From assembly GCF_018139145.2 (NCBI RefSeq), contig NC_059475.1, forward strand, positions 19,410,937 through 19,474,936: DNA of 64,000 nucleotides, written 5' to 3'. The DNA is from Gymnogyps californianus. Taxonomy: Eukaryota; Chordata; Aves; Accipitriformes; Cathartidae. Positions 58,801 to 64,000 of the stretch are shown here, one piece after another (within the stretch, counting starts at the first letter, position 1; every line of letters starts with the position of its first letter). The position numbers and the translations under genes are program-made. The notes under the pieces were generated by a model. That model saw nothing but the letters and a program-made list of their open reading frames with translations, was not told the origin of the DNA and searched no databases.

Positions 58801-61502
58801 TATTTCTCGTGGTTAATTAATTCCATGGGGATTACAGTTCCACTACTTACTGCAGACACTTTTTCTCCAGCCTCCCAGTATGATCCCTTTGAAAGCACAG
58901 GCTCTTGAGTAAGAGGACAGGGCGGCACACAAGCATTCTTCATTGTCTTCACAGAGGCAGGTGTCATATTTACATTTCTGAAAAAAGAATGAAAGGCTCA
59001 GTAAGCCCACAGGACACCAATGGAGAATTGCAACTCAGTTGCTATGAAATATCCTGTGTCCTTTTTCTGATGTTGTTTTTATTAATTCCCATGATCAGAG
59101 AACAATGGAAGGAATGGACAAAGACCAGAGACTGAAAGTGCTGCTTCATTTCATACACAATGAAAATGTTTGGATGCTTATCCTAACCTAAGCCAAGCCT
59201 CTTGAACCTTTAAAAAGTAGCCAGCCTCCTAAAAACACCTTTCTTAAAGGATTTTGATACCATTCTTTCTCAGTTACAACTTAGAAATGCAGAGATCCAT
59301 AAAAATTAAAAATTATCATGGCAAAATACTAACCAGACCTATGAAGACCTTCACAAAATTCGAGCTCAGACTGAGTTCCAGGTATGAGCAAAGACTTAGG
59401 AATTTCTTCTTTTTTGCTCAGGTAAGCCTCACTTACCACTCAACAGTGATAAGCACAGGGGAAAAAGAAACCATGGAGATTCTGGCATGAAAATTATCTG
59501 GTGTTACATTCCAACCAATATAGGAAACTTAATAAATATTTACCTTTTTTTTTTTCTGACTTAATAGCAACTAATGTGTAAGGGTAGACTTAAACTTTCT
59601 TTGCACACCTGTATCTCTTGAATCTTCTTTCCAGTTCAAATATCCAATCCAATAAAAATGTACATTAAATGCAAACCACAAGAAACCAGAAGAACAAATT
59701 TACCTTTTTCTTCAGCAGCACTCCATAAGAATCTCATCATAGGAGATACTTTGGATGCATGCCTCAGTTAATCACTGCCTCAGTTAATCGTGCAAAAACT
59801 TCACCAACTCCTATGGGCAAGCTACTCAGTAATGTCTGAAATGTCTGAACAATGATAAATGTCTACAGTCATCCATCTGAAATAAAGCAATACTAAAAAG
59901 AGTGCAAGATTACAATACCTTATAGTATTCTGAAGGATCAATAATTAAGTGACATCTTGCAAAAGGACCCTCTGAGTTTTTTAGCAAAGAACACCAATGC
60001 TCAGCATAATTTGCTGCAAAAAAGGAGAAAAATTAAATTATATCATTATATTCATTATATTCACTTAATCTTCCTTGTGCCATGTCTAGTTATGTTGTCA
60101 CATAAATGCAATGCAACAATATAAATGAGAGAACTGTGTGCACTTTGGGGAGTGGAGAAACTACATGCAATCACTGTACATATATTTCTATTCTCTGATT
60201 CAGTTACCTAGCAGTGGACACGCAATCATAAAATCAAAAATCCTATCTTACTGCTGCAACTTGTCTACATGGAATTGTGACAGCCCTTTCCATTTGGGGA
60301 CCATAAAGCTAAGGTAAATATAGGGATAAATAATACTAGGAAATACAAGCTGCCTTTGCAGATAATATAAATTAACGACCTTGCTTCCCTATCTTCTAGC
60401 TCAGGATTCCTCTACAATCACCCCCTAAACTTTCACTTCAATTTGATGGGAAATCATTGCTCGTACATATACATACTCGCAGAAATTAGTTATTAATTTG
60501 ACAGTCCTCTAAAAAAACTTCAATGCCACACTACAACTCTTACACGCTTGTTGCAGTAATACACAGCAAACACTGGTCATTCTGGCAGAAGCCAACCATC
60601 TGACTTATTAGTGTGCTTACCACTTTCAATGCTGAGACTGCAGGGGTCTTCCAGCTTTTCTACCTGGTCTGTACAGGTGGACTGAGCTTTCCAGGTGTTA
60701 GCAAAGGCAGATCCTGTAGCTTCTACCAGCCCACTGGTTGTTTTAAAGTCATCGCCTTCCATTCCATTAAAGTTTCCACAAAGACCTATTGAAAAAGAAG
60801 GTAAAAATTTTACCTAATTATTACTCATTCTCATTCTAAAAGGTCAAAGGGAAAGGGACAACTGATCACAAACATTAGAAACAGAAATTCATACAGCTGA
60901 TTATATCACCTCAATATTAATGCATACTATAAGTACTGAAGATTTAGGAGCCCTATTTTAAATCTTTAACCTCTTGAGAAGAATAATCTTCATTAAGATA
61001 TCTCTGCCTCAGGAGATCACCACCCTAACCTGCATTTTTTATGCTTTCTGGTGCTATTAAAACCACAAAACACACCAAAAGCCTGGTTTTGTGGATAGCT
61101 AAAAATTAAACTGAATACAAAAGTAAGGAATATTCTAAGAAACATTCATGTACTGGCACTGGAGTGATAGGTCACTTCAATATGAAATAATAAAAATGCA
61201 TTTCTGGTTTGCTTGAGTCCATTCTCTTCCTGTCTTTTGGTTTCTGCTTTTAGTTTCCTTCTCTTGAATCAATAAGTAGCACGAATTATCACTCATGTAA
61301 AGAATACATGACTCTTCAGCTATGGAACAGCATGGCTTTGCTTCCCATTTGAATAGACACTTGCCTTGAAGTTTTCCTTGAACTGATTGATCCACAGTCA
61401 CAAACAGCTGCATGACTGGAAACAACTGGATCTGCAGCTGAAGCCCAAAAGAAGTTTGTACAACAAGGTAGTAGGAAGATGGCTTGAATACTGAGAAGCT
61501 GG
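13289..61502 (-). CDS. MUC2: MUC2, gel-forming secreted mucin (5' end outside window)
   Basis: Secreted intestinal-type mucin that polymerises through its von Willebrand D assemblies and cystine knot and is O-glycosylated on Pro/Thr/Ser regions. I reconstructed 44 coding exons with matching phases. 5' to 3' (high to low coordinate): 61502-61365, 60785-60621, 60013-59919, 58977-58851, 58197-57942, 57064-57012, 56732-56623, 56190-56046, 55582-55444, 54876-54766, 54451-54272, 53239-53000, 51763-51607, 50228-50100, 48309-48162, 47287-47244, 46670-46473, 46100-46071, 45700-45203, 44301-44054, six CysD exons, 29068-26531, 25370-25200, 24623-24376, 23223-23040, 22908-22704, 22073-21895, 21237-21168, 20851-20751, 20586-20555, 20380-20203, 19602-19498, 18878-18838, 18179-18057, 17593-17495, 16826-16698, 15401-15362, 15070-14941, 13544-13289. 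MUC2 rather than MUC5AC/5B is chosen from diagnostic stretches such as [28 protein letters not shown] and [14 protein letters not shown], which resemble mammalian MUC2. Breaks: a 1-base frameshift in exon 56190-56046 and indels in several array exons. Confidence 0.92.
14361..14402 (+). repeat. 14-bp unit repeated three times
   Basis: CCACTTTCTTATAG twice, then CCACTTTCTTGTAG, in the last MUC2 intron. Confidence 0.8.
15709..16322 (+). mobile_element. Solo LTR of an avian endogenous retrovirus
   Basis: A 614-bp element beginning TGTCCTGGTTTCAGCTGGGA and ending GGGGTTAAACCACA, with TG...CA termini and a perfect 5-bp target duplication AGTAT (15704-15708 and 16323-16327). It holds a TATA-like TATATAAA near 15980 and an AATAAA near 16186. 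No internal retroviral genes are present, so it is a recombined solo LTR, in a MUC2 intron and antisense to the gene. Confidence 0.88.
16104..16170 (+). repeat. ATT/TCATTA-rich simple repeat inside the LTR
   Basis: Runs of TTATTA and ATTATCATT units within the solo LTR. Confidence 0.7.
17495..20586 (-). CDS. MUC2: MUC2 exons: VWC modules of the C-terminal region
   Basis: Six exons: 20586-20555 (32 bp, [10 protein letters not shown]), 20380-20203 ([20 protein letters not shown], then DSCCPIVTC), 19602-19498 ([27 protein letters not shown]), 18878-18838 (41 bp, [14 protein letters not shown]), 18179-18057 ([32 protein letters not shown]), 17593-17495 ([20 protein letters not shown]). They form consecutive VWC-type folds marked by C-x-x-C-x-C and CC-x-x-C patterns. 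Two are micro-exons accepted on splice sites and phase. Confidence 0.88.
20751..22908 (-). CDS. MUC2: MUC2 exons: end of D4, C8-4 and TIL-4
   Basis: 22908-22704 encodes [20 protein letters not shown], then [18 protein letters not shown] and [12 protein letters not shown]. 22073-21895 encodes [20 protein letters not shown], then [20 protein letters not shown] (C8-4). 21237-21168 encodes [20 protein letters not shown]. 20851-20751 encodes [20 protein letters not shown], completing TIL-4. Phases run 2, 1, 2, 1 and close at each junction. Confidence 0.9.
23040..25370 (-). CDS. MUC2: MUC2 exons: VWC-like module and VWD4
   Basis: 25370-25200 (171 bp) encodes [18 protein letters not shown], then [20 protein letters not shown] and ECDC. 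24623-24376 (248 bp) opens VWD4 with [20 protein letters not shown]. 23223-23040 (184 bp) encodes [20 protein letters not shown], then [24 protein letters not shown] (24595-24606) is the motif at which MUC2 and MUC5AC D4 domains are known to be cleaved between Asp and Pro at low pH. Acceptor of the first exon: the CCAG two dinucleotides inside the exon-like CACAGCCAG is the one that keeps frame. Confidence 0.9.
26531..29068 (-). CDS. MUC2: MUC2 large PTS (mucin) exon with eight 86/87-residue repeats
   Basis: A 2538-bp exon that is Thr/Ser/Pro-rich throughout and therefore the main O-glycosylated tract. It has a unique lead (about 45 residues, [20 protein letters not shown]), eight tandem repeats starting [20 protein letters not shown], and a unique tail ending [15 protein letters not shown], where cysteine reappears. 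Acceptor CTTAAAG|AG, donor G|GTAGAT, phase 1 on both sides. There is no cysteine inside the repeats. The repeat is unlike the 23-residue human MUC2 repeat, as expected since PTS tracts evolve fast. Confidence 0.93.
26840..28935 (-). repeat. 258/261-bp coding tandem repeat, 8 copies
   Basis: Spacing of an anchor (GGGAAGATGGTCCTGAGG on the plus strand) at about 26881, 27142, 27400, 27661, 27919, 28180, 28441 and 28699 gives periods of 261, 258, 261, 258, 261, 261, 258. Three repeat types can be told apart: [41 protein letters not shown] (one codon shorter) and [13 protein letters not shown]. In protein order they run VM, II, VT, VM, II, VT, II, VM, a three-repeat higher-order unit of about 780 bp repeated twice plus two. 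Confidence 0.9.
29069..30054 (-). other. MUC2 intron 3' of the array
   Basis: Unique AT-rich intron between the last CysD exon and the large PTS exon; no coding or repeat signal apart from the CR1 edge at its right end. Confidence 0.6.
30055..30300 (+). mobile_element. CR1 LINE 3' fragment, truncated at the array edge
   Basis: 3' part of a CR1 (ACTGGAACAGGTTTCCCAGA, ending in the TTCTATGATTCCACGAT tail). Upstream similarity to the other copies stops at about 30055. Confidence 0.85.
30426..31034 (-). CDS. MUC2: MUC2 CysD2 exon, array copy 6 (3'-most, intact)
   Basis: 609 bp, open and in frame. It splices in phase 1 to the large PTS exon at 29068. The CysD half resembles the second CysD of mammalian MUC2 ([14 protein letters not shown] against a closely similar stretch there), so the amplified unit descends from CysD2, not CysD1. 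Confidence 0.92.
32003..32578 (+). mobile_element. CR1 LINE 3' fragment in array unit
   Basis: Carries the C-terminal reverse-transcriptase-protein remnant ([20 protein letters not shown]) and the CR1 3' end, antisense to MUC2. Confidence 0.88.
32704..33312 (-). CDS. MUC2: MUC2 CysD2 exon, array copy 5 (intact)
   Basis: 609 bp, open and in frame, same protein as the copies at 34983 and 30426. Acceptor CCCCCAG precedes AATGTGAC; the donor is AATAA|GTAATT. The intron that follows holds a CR1 fragment on the opposite strand. Confidence 0.92.
34281..34857 (+). mobile_element. CR1 LINE 3' fragment in array unit
   Basis: Same insertion as in the other units, with one extra T near 34472 (GTTTCAGCC for GTTCAGCC). 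Confidence 0.88.
34983..35591 (-). CDS. MUC2: MUC2 CysD2 exon, array copy 4 (intact)
   Basis: 609 bp = 203 codons, phase 1 at both ends, so any number of tandem copies keeps the reading frame. It encodes a CysD domain ([18 protein letters not shown] at the start, [44 protein letters not shown]) and then about 95 residues of Thr/Pro/Ser-rich sequence. WTDW is the canonical W-x-x-W motif. Confidence 0.92.
36560..37134 (+). mobile_element. CR1 LINE 3' fragment in array unit
   Basis: Same insertion, with one G fewer near 36632 (TCTGGGTCC for TCTGGGGTCC), which happens to open a longer CR1 frame. Confidence 0.88.
37260..37867 (-). CDS. MUC2: MUC2 CysD2 exon, array copy 3 (one single-base deletion)
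   Basis: 608 bp, with one G missing from the G6 run near 37397-37401 in the PTS half. The CysD half is intact and carries one synonymous-type difference near 37847 shared with copy 1 at 42396. Same splice sites as the other copies (CCCCCAG acceptor, GTAATT donor). Confidence 0.82.
38835..39411 (+). mobile_element. CR1 LINE 3' fragment in array unit
   Basis: Same insertion as in neighbouring units; one G fewer just at its left edge. Confidence 0.88.
39535..40141 (-). CDS. MUC2: MUC2 CysD2 exon, array copy 2 (two single-base deletions)
   Basis: Same exon as its neighbours but 607 bp: one G is missing from a G6 run near 39673 and one from a G4 run near 39789, both in the PTS half. The CysD half (WTDW to [10 protein letters not shown]) is intact. 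Read literally it shifts frame, but both losses are in homopolymers and look like consensus error. Confidence 0.8.
41108..41682 (+). mobile_element. CR1 LINE 3' fragment in array unit
   Basis: Same insertion; one G fewer near 41325 (CTCCGGGACAG for CTCCGGGGACAG). Confidence 0.88.
41808..42416 (-). CDS. MUC2: MUC2 CysD2 exon, array copy 1 (5'-most)
   Basis: A 609-bp exon encoding CysD2 ([38 protein letters not shown]) plus PTS. It has one base fewer near 42005 (GCGTGGAG for GCGTGGGAG) and one base more near 42066, so total length is kept and about 20 residues of the PTS are read in another frame (they become [18 protein letters not shown]). The CysD half is intact. Confidence 0.85.
43381..43940 (+). 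mobile_element. CR1 LINE 3' fragment in partial array unit
   Basis: Same insertion; the last part (from about 43905) shows many small deletions, including in the 3' tail. Confidence 0.82.
44054..44301 (-). CDS. MUC2: MUC2 exon: PTS-only remnant of a CysD2 unit
   Basis: This matches the PTS half of the six array exons ([19 protein letters not shown]) but the CysD half is absent. Where CysD code should begin, the minus strand has a strong acceptor (pyrimidine run ending CTCACAG at 44302-44304), so it can splice as a PTS exon in the same phase-1 frame. It is 248 bp against 258 bp for the matching part of a clean copy. Between 44054 and about 44220 all differences from the array copies are short deletions, probably sequence error, so the true exon may be in frame. 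Confidence 0.6.
44302..45202 (-). repeat. Diverged ancestral relative of the array intron (no CR1)
   Basis: This intron between CysD1 and the PTS-only exon aligns along its length with the intron of the array unit. An example is AAAGGGAAGGAATTCTGCAC against AAAGGGAAGAAAGTCTGCAC, followed by matching blocks to the CTTTATTTCTCC stretch near 45150. By eye the two are roughly 70% alike. The CR1 fragment present in each array unit is missing, and this copy is AT-richer. No coding exon seen inside. Confidence 0.75.
45203..45700 (-). CDS. MUC2: MUC2 exon: CysD1 domain plus PTS tail
   Basis: A 498-bp phase-1/phase-1 exon. It encodes a CysD (Mucin2_WxxW) domain beginning [20 protein letters not shown], with WTEW as the hallmark tryptophan motif, ICRAK-type cysteines, [18 protein letters not shown] and [11 protein letters not shown] at its end, followed by about 55 residues of Thr/Pro-rich sequence. 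CysD domains sit between mucin tracts and are thought to make non-covalent or cross-linking contacts that set mucus mesh size. It differs clearly from the amplified CysD2 type downstream and matches the first CysD of mammalian MUC2 in position and type. Confidence 0.92.
46071..46670 (-). CDS. MUC2: MUC2 exons: VWC-like module then first PTS stretch
   Basis: 46670-46473 (198 bp) encodes [20 protein letters not shown] and a small four-cysteine fold, then turns to Thr/Ser/Pro-rich sequence ([20 protein letters not shown]). 46100-46071 is a 30-bp micro-exon encoding [10 protein letters not shown], with clean TTTCAG and GTAAGT sites and phase 1 on both sides. It is too short for most ORF callers; I accept it for its splice sites, phase and PTS composition. 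Confidence 0.82.
47244..48309 (-). CDS. MUC2: MUC2 exons: TIL-3 and E3 module
   Basis: 48309-48162 (148 bp) encodes [19 protein letters not shown], then [15 protein letters not shown], a TIL module with the usual C-x-C pattern. 47287-47244 (44 bp) completes it with [15 protein letters not shown]. Splice sites are CAG/GTATAT and TAG/GTAAAT, and the phases close at both ends. This is the carboxyl end of the N-terminal multimerisation region. Confidence 0.9.
50100..51763 (-). CDS. MUC2: MUC2 exons: C8-3 and start of TIL-3
   Basis: 51763-51607 (157 bp) encodes [20 protein letters not shown], then [18 protein letters not shown] and VFWRTPDIC, the core of the third C8 module, whose cysteines form interchain bonds in human MUC2 and VWF (family knowledge). 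50228-50100 (129 bp) encodes [20 protein letters not shown] and ends VPYLEG, the start of TIL-3. The intron between them carries the polypurine tract near 51160-51420. Confidence 0.91.
51158..51425 (+). repeat. Compound polypurine microsatellite
   Basis: About 105 bp of uninterrupted GGAGA pentamers (about 51160-51266), then AAAAGG and GAAAAA hexamer runs to about 51425, a purine-only tract of roughly 250 bp but for a few C. It lies in the MUC2 intron 50229-51606, so the transcript carries the pyrimidine strand. Open frames across it are an artefact. Confidence 0.92.
53000..55582 (-). CDS. MUC2: MUC2 exons: end of D', complete VWD3 and start of C8-3
   Basis: Four exons. 55582-55444 encodes [16 protein letters not shown] then [20 protein letters not shown], the opening strand of VWD3. 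54876-54766 encodes [20 protein letters not shown] and ends [10 protein letters not shown]. 54451-54272 encodes a segment ending [17 protein letters not shown]. 53239-53000 encodes [18 protein letters not shown] (CGLCG motif) and runs into C8-3 ([15 protein letters not shown], then CHSK). All phases are 0 within VWD3. The donor of 54451-54272 is GTTAGG, a weaker but acceptable site. D3 is the assembly through which family members form amino-terminal covalent oligomers. Confidence 0.92.
56046..56190 (-). CDS. MUC2: MUC2 exon: D' TIL module, with a 1-base frameshift
   Basis: The exon begins [19 protein letters not shown] and should continue into a cysteine-rich stretch. The frame breaks inside a run of four C on the plus strand (56133-56136). 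Past the run, the +1 frame gives the expected family sequence, with cysteines at the right spacing and a codon phase that fits the next exon. The exon is 145 bp where 146 would keep the phase. All neighbouring exons are intact, so a homopolymer under-call in the assembly is the likeliest cause. A real loss-of-function allele is the alternative. Confidence 0.85.
56623..57064 (-). CDS. MUC2: MUC2 exons: end of E2 module and start of D'
   Basis: Two short exons. 57064-57012 (53 bp) completes the codon left open upstream and reads [18 protein letters not shown], a VWC/TILa-like strip. 56732-56623 (110 bp) reads [17 protein letters not shown], later [11 protein letters not shown], the start of the D' TIL module. 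Splice sites are canonical (TAG/GTAAGT and CAG/GTATGT). Confidence 0.87.
57942..60013 (-). CDS. MUC2: MUC2 exons: C8-2 domain and TIL-2 domain
   Basis: Three exons. 60013-59919 encodes [20 protein letters not shown] and ends DPSEYYK; 58977-58851 encodes [20 protein letters not shown] and ends GGWRKSVC; together they form the cysteine-rich C8 module of the D2 assembly. 58197-57942 (256 bp) encodes a TIL (trypsin-inhibitor-like) module with [18 protein letters not shown], then [12 protein letters not shown] and [14 protein letters not shown]. Junction phases agree (0, 1, then 2). In this family the D1-D2 assemblies control pH-dependent packing and disulfide-linked multimer formation in the secretory pathway. 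Confidence 0.9.
60621..61502 (-). CDS. MUC2: MUC2 exons: C-terminal half of VWD2 and start of C8-2
   Basis: Two exons, 61502-61365 (138 bp) and 60785-60621 (165 bp). The first encodes the end of the VWD2 beta-sandwich ([20 protein letters not shown], then MQLFVTVDQ). The second opens with LCGNFNG, the CGLCG-type motif of VWD domains, continues with [20 protein letters not shown] and NTWKAQSTC, and enters C8. The donor of the first exon is best read as a GC donor (CAAG|GCAAGT): only that choice gives QG-LCGNFNG in frame. The second exon has an ordinary TAG acceptor and GTAAGC donor. The preceding exon of D2 is not in the window. Confidence 0.88.
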
Positions 61503-64000
61503 CTGAAAAACAAAACATGAACTGTGCCGTAAACACACACATAGGCTCCCAAAAAGAAACACTTGTTAGATTCCAAGGTATCACCTGCCATGAAAACTCT
61601 GAGATCAGGATCAAATTAATCATATTTTTCCTCTAAAAAGCGCTGGCCATCTAGATACAATGCTGGTCCCCACTAACTTAATAAGTTGATTACCTATAAT
61701 GACTCATCCCTAGGATCAGAACCAGATTCAGATTTTCTGCAATACAGCTTCAGTGCTAACTCGTTAATGCTGAGCAATCTGAAGAGCAAGAGTTTTTCTG
61801 AGAAAGTATTATCCCAGCACTGTTGCATACAATAAGTAATAGGCATGTCTCTACAAGCCAATACATAGCTAAATACTACTACTATAAAATGTTAGATGCT
61901 TATACATAAGTTAATCAAGCCATTATAGAAAAATCAGCAGAACCGACATACAAAATCAGCATAGTGGAGGAACCAGGCTTCCTAATTAGAATCATAGAAT
62001 CATAGAATATCTTGAGTTGGAAGGGACCCGTAAGGATCATTGAGTTCAAATCCCTGCTCCTTGCAGGACTACCTAAAACTGAATCATATGACTAAGAGCG
62101 TCGTCCAGACACTCCTTGCACTCTAACAGGCTTGGTGCTGCGACCACTTCCCTGGGGACTCTGTTCCAGTGACCAACCACCCTCTCAGTGAAGAACCTTT
62201 TCTTAATGTCCAATCTGAACTTCCCCTGATGCAGCTTCATACCATTTCCTCGTGTCCTGTCACTGGTCACCAGAGAGAGGAGATCAGCACCTCCCCCTCT
62301 GCTGCTCCTCTTGAGGAAGTTGTAGGCTGCGATGAGGTCACCCCTCAGCCTTCAAATCAAGTGACCTCAGCTGCTCATTACAAGTCTTGCCCTCGAGACC
62401 TTTCACGATCTTGGTCGCCCTCCTCTGGACACTCCAGTAGTTTGACGTCCTTCTTATATTGAGGCACCCAAAACTGAACACAGTACTCGAGGTGGGGCTG
62501 CACCAGTGTAGTGTAGAGTGGGACAATCACCTCCCTCAACCAGCCAGCTATGCTGTGCTTGATGCACCCCAGGATACAGTTGGCCCTTCTGGCTGCCAGG
62601 GCACACTGTTGACTCATATTCAACTTGTCATCAACCCAAACTCCCAGATCTCATTCCGCGGGGCTGTTCTCCAGCATCTCATCCCCCAATTTGTATGTAT
62701 AACCAAGATTACCCTGTCTCAGGTGCACAATCCGGCACTTGCTCTTGTTAAATTTCATATGGTCAGTGATTGCCCAGCTCTCTAGTCTGTCCAGATCTCT
62801 CTACCCTTGAGGGATTCCATAGCTCCTCCTAATTTAGTATCATCAGCAAACTTACTTAATGTACATTCAACTCCTGCATCCAGACCATTTATAAAAAAAT
62901 TAAAGAGCGCTGGCCCTAAAATTGAGCCCTGGGGAGCCCCACTGGTGACTGGCCACCAGCGTGATGTAATCTCATCTCATTCTCTTTGAGCCTGACCTGT
63001 CAGCCAATTGTTCACTCAACGTATTATGGACTTGTCTAGGTGTATGCTGGACATTTTGTCCAGAAGGATACTCTGAGAGACAGTATCAAAAGCTTTGCTA
63101 AAGTCCAAAAAACCAACATCTACTGGCTAATAAATTTCTTATAGCCAATCTATTATTATATGCTCTATTTATCTATTTAATCTACTTATTAGATGGTCTG
63201 TTCTGTTGACTAGAGCACTTTAATTTCTCTAAACTTTCAGCTACGCACTGTAATTGTTTTTGCGCAAGCATTCGTGAACATATCATCCCATGAATCCTTG
63301 TCCTTTCAGATAAAGAATTACTTTCTTGCAAGTAACTTGCTATCTGCAGATAGGCCAGTAAATAAGAAGCAACACATACTGTGTCAGTGTGCTGCCTGAA
63401 CATATCTAAAAAGGAGTGATAAAGAGAAGTTCTACATTCCTTTCAAAAGTTACTCCCAGAGCTCACAGCTGCTGTCTGATAGTGACCTTCCACCAGAAGT
63501 TAGGCTCCTAAATTAGGTGATCTGAGTCAGCCTCTGAAAGTGTTTAAATCCACTGAGTATATAAAAAGATGCTGATGTCTCAAGTGAGCTGGGAAGATGA
63601 GAAGGTGCTACACATTACATCCTTCTTTCCTGCCCTGGTTGACCAGAAAACACAGCAGTTACCTTCTGCCAGGTTTTCTTCCCACAGGAAAAAAAAAAAG
63701 CATGGGGAAGAAGTGGGGTGGGGTGGGGTAGACATGCCTGAGCCTCACCATGACTGAAAGCCAGGACATGCCCACATCACGTAGTCAGACTTGGAAAGTG
63801 CTAAATATCCCTTTTCATAGGCAGGTTAAGTTATCTGCTTTAAATTTAAGCCATGACAATTCCTCTTTCCCAAGCTATACGTCGAACTATATTCAAGATG
63901 TATGAATAAAGTGAAGGGATATTTTTTTCAGTCATCCACTGTATAGAGTCAGTGTGCCCATGAAATTCTCAGTGACGGCTACTAAATCACATCCATCCCC
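61503..64000 (-). other. MUC2 intron at the right edge
   Basis: No D2 exon recognised in 63131-64000; the next upstream exon must lie past the window. The middle is the CR1 fragment. Confidence 0.65.
61988..63130 (-). mobile_element. Longer CR1 LINE fragment with reverse transcriptase remnant
   Basis: Reverse-oriented CR1: the plus strand starts with the ATCATAGAATCATAGAAT end. On the minus strand, pieces of the ORF2 reverse transcriptase are readable in broken frames ([30 protein letters not shown] with the FADD catalytic box, [40 protein letters not shown]). It is 5'-truncated and frameshifted, so inactive. It sits in the MUC2 intron 5' of exon 61502. Confidence 0.88.

Larger units (their letters stand above)
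45701..61364 (-). other. MUC2 introns of the 5' half
   Basis: Introns between the D2-D3 exons, most 0.3-1.8 kb and AT-rich. Besides the polypurine tract at 51158-51425 and short A or T runs (49125, 49229, 59544) I see nothing else structured; no RNA gene or second coding gene recognised. Confidence 0.6.

Noticed and set aside
62073..62623. Minus-strand frames near 62.1-62.6 kb as host genes
   Set aside because: They are pieces of the CR1 reverse transcriptase protein, broken by frameshifts.

Overview
This is vertebrate nuclear DNA, almost certainly from a bird. It carries CR1 LINE fragments with the usual avian 3' end, an avian-type ERV solo LTR, AT-rich introns and intron-split genes. The LTR type suggests a neoavian rather than a galliform bird, but that is inference. 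Everything coding that I can support lies on the minus strand and belongs to two neighbouring gel-forming (secreted) mucin genes.

From 61502 down to 13289 runs most of a MUC2 gene: 44 coding exons with matching splice phases, from the middle of the second von Willebrand D assembly to the stop codon. Its 5' part (signal peptide, D1, start of D2) lies beyond base 64000. Order along the protein: end of D2 with C8 and TIL (61502-56623), D' and D3 (56190-47244), a short VWC-like/PTS segment (46670-46071), CysD1 (45700-45203), a PTS-only exon (44301-44054), six tandem CysD2+PTS exons (42416-30426), one large PTS exon with eight 86/87-residue repeats (29068-26531), then VWC-like, D4 with a GDPH motif, C8, TIL, VWC modules and the C-terminal cystine knot (25370-13289).

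The most notable feature is the tandem array at 30055-44301. A unit of about 2.28 kb (one 609-bp symmetric-phase CysD exon plus an intron holding a CR1 fragment) occurs six times at near identity, with a partial unit at the 5' end. CysD1 and its downstream intron look like an old, diverged, AT-richer relative of the unit that lacks the CR1. Single-base and deletion-only differences pile up toward the 5' end of the array and peak at 43905-44220, which looks like assembly error. The amplification seems real, but exact copy number and some frameshifts need long reads.

About 10.8 kb downstream the next mucin starts, probably MUC5AC: a TATA box near 2441, a first coding exon with a signal peptide (2373-2292) and an exon opening the first VWD domain (555-307). 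The rest of that gene runs off the left edge. The 2.45-13.3 kb stretch between them shows no gene I can support.
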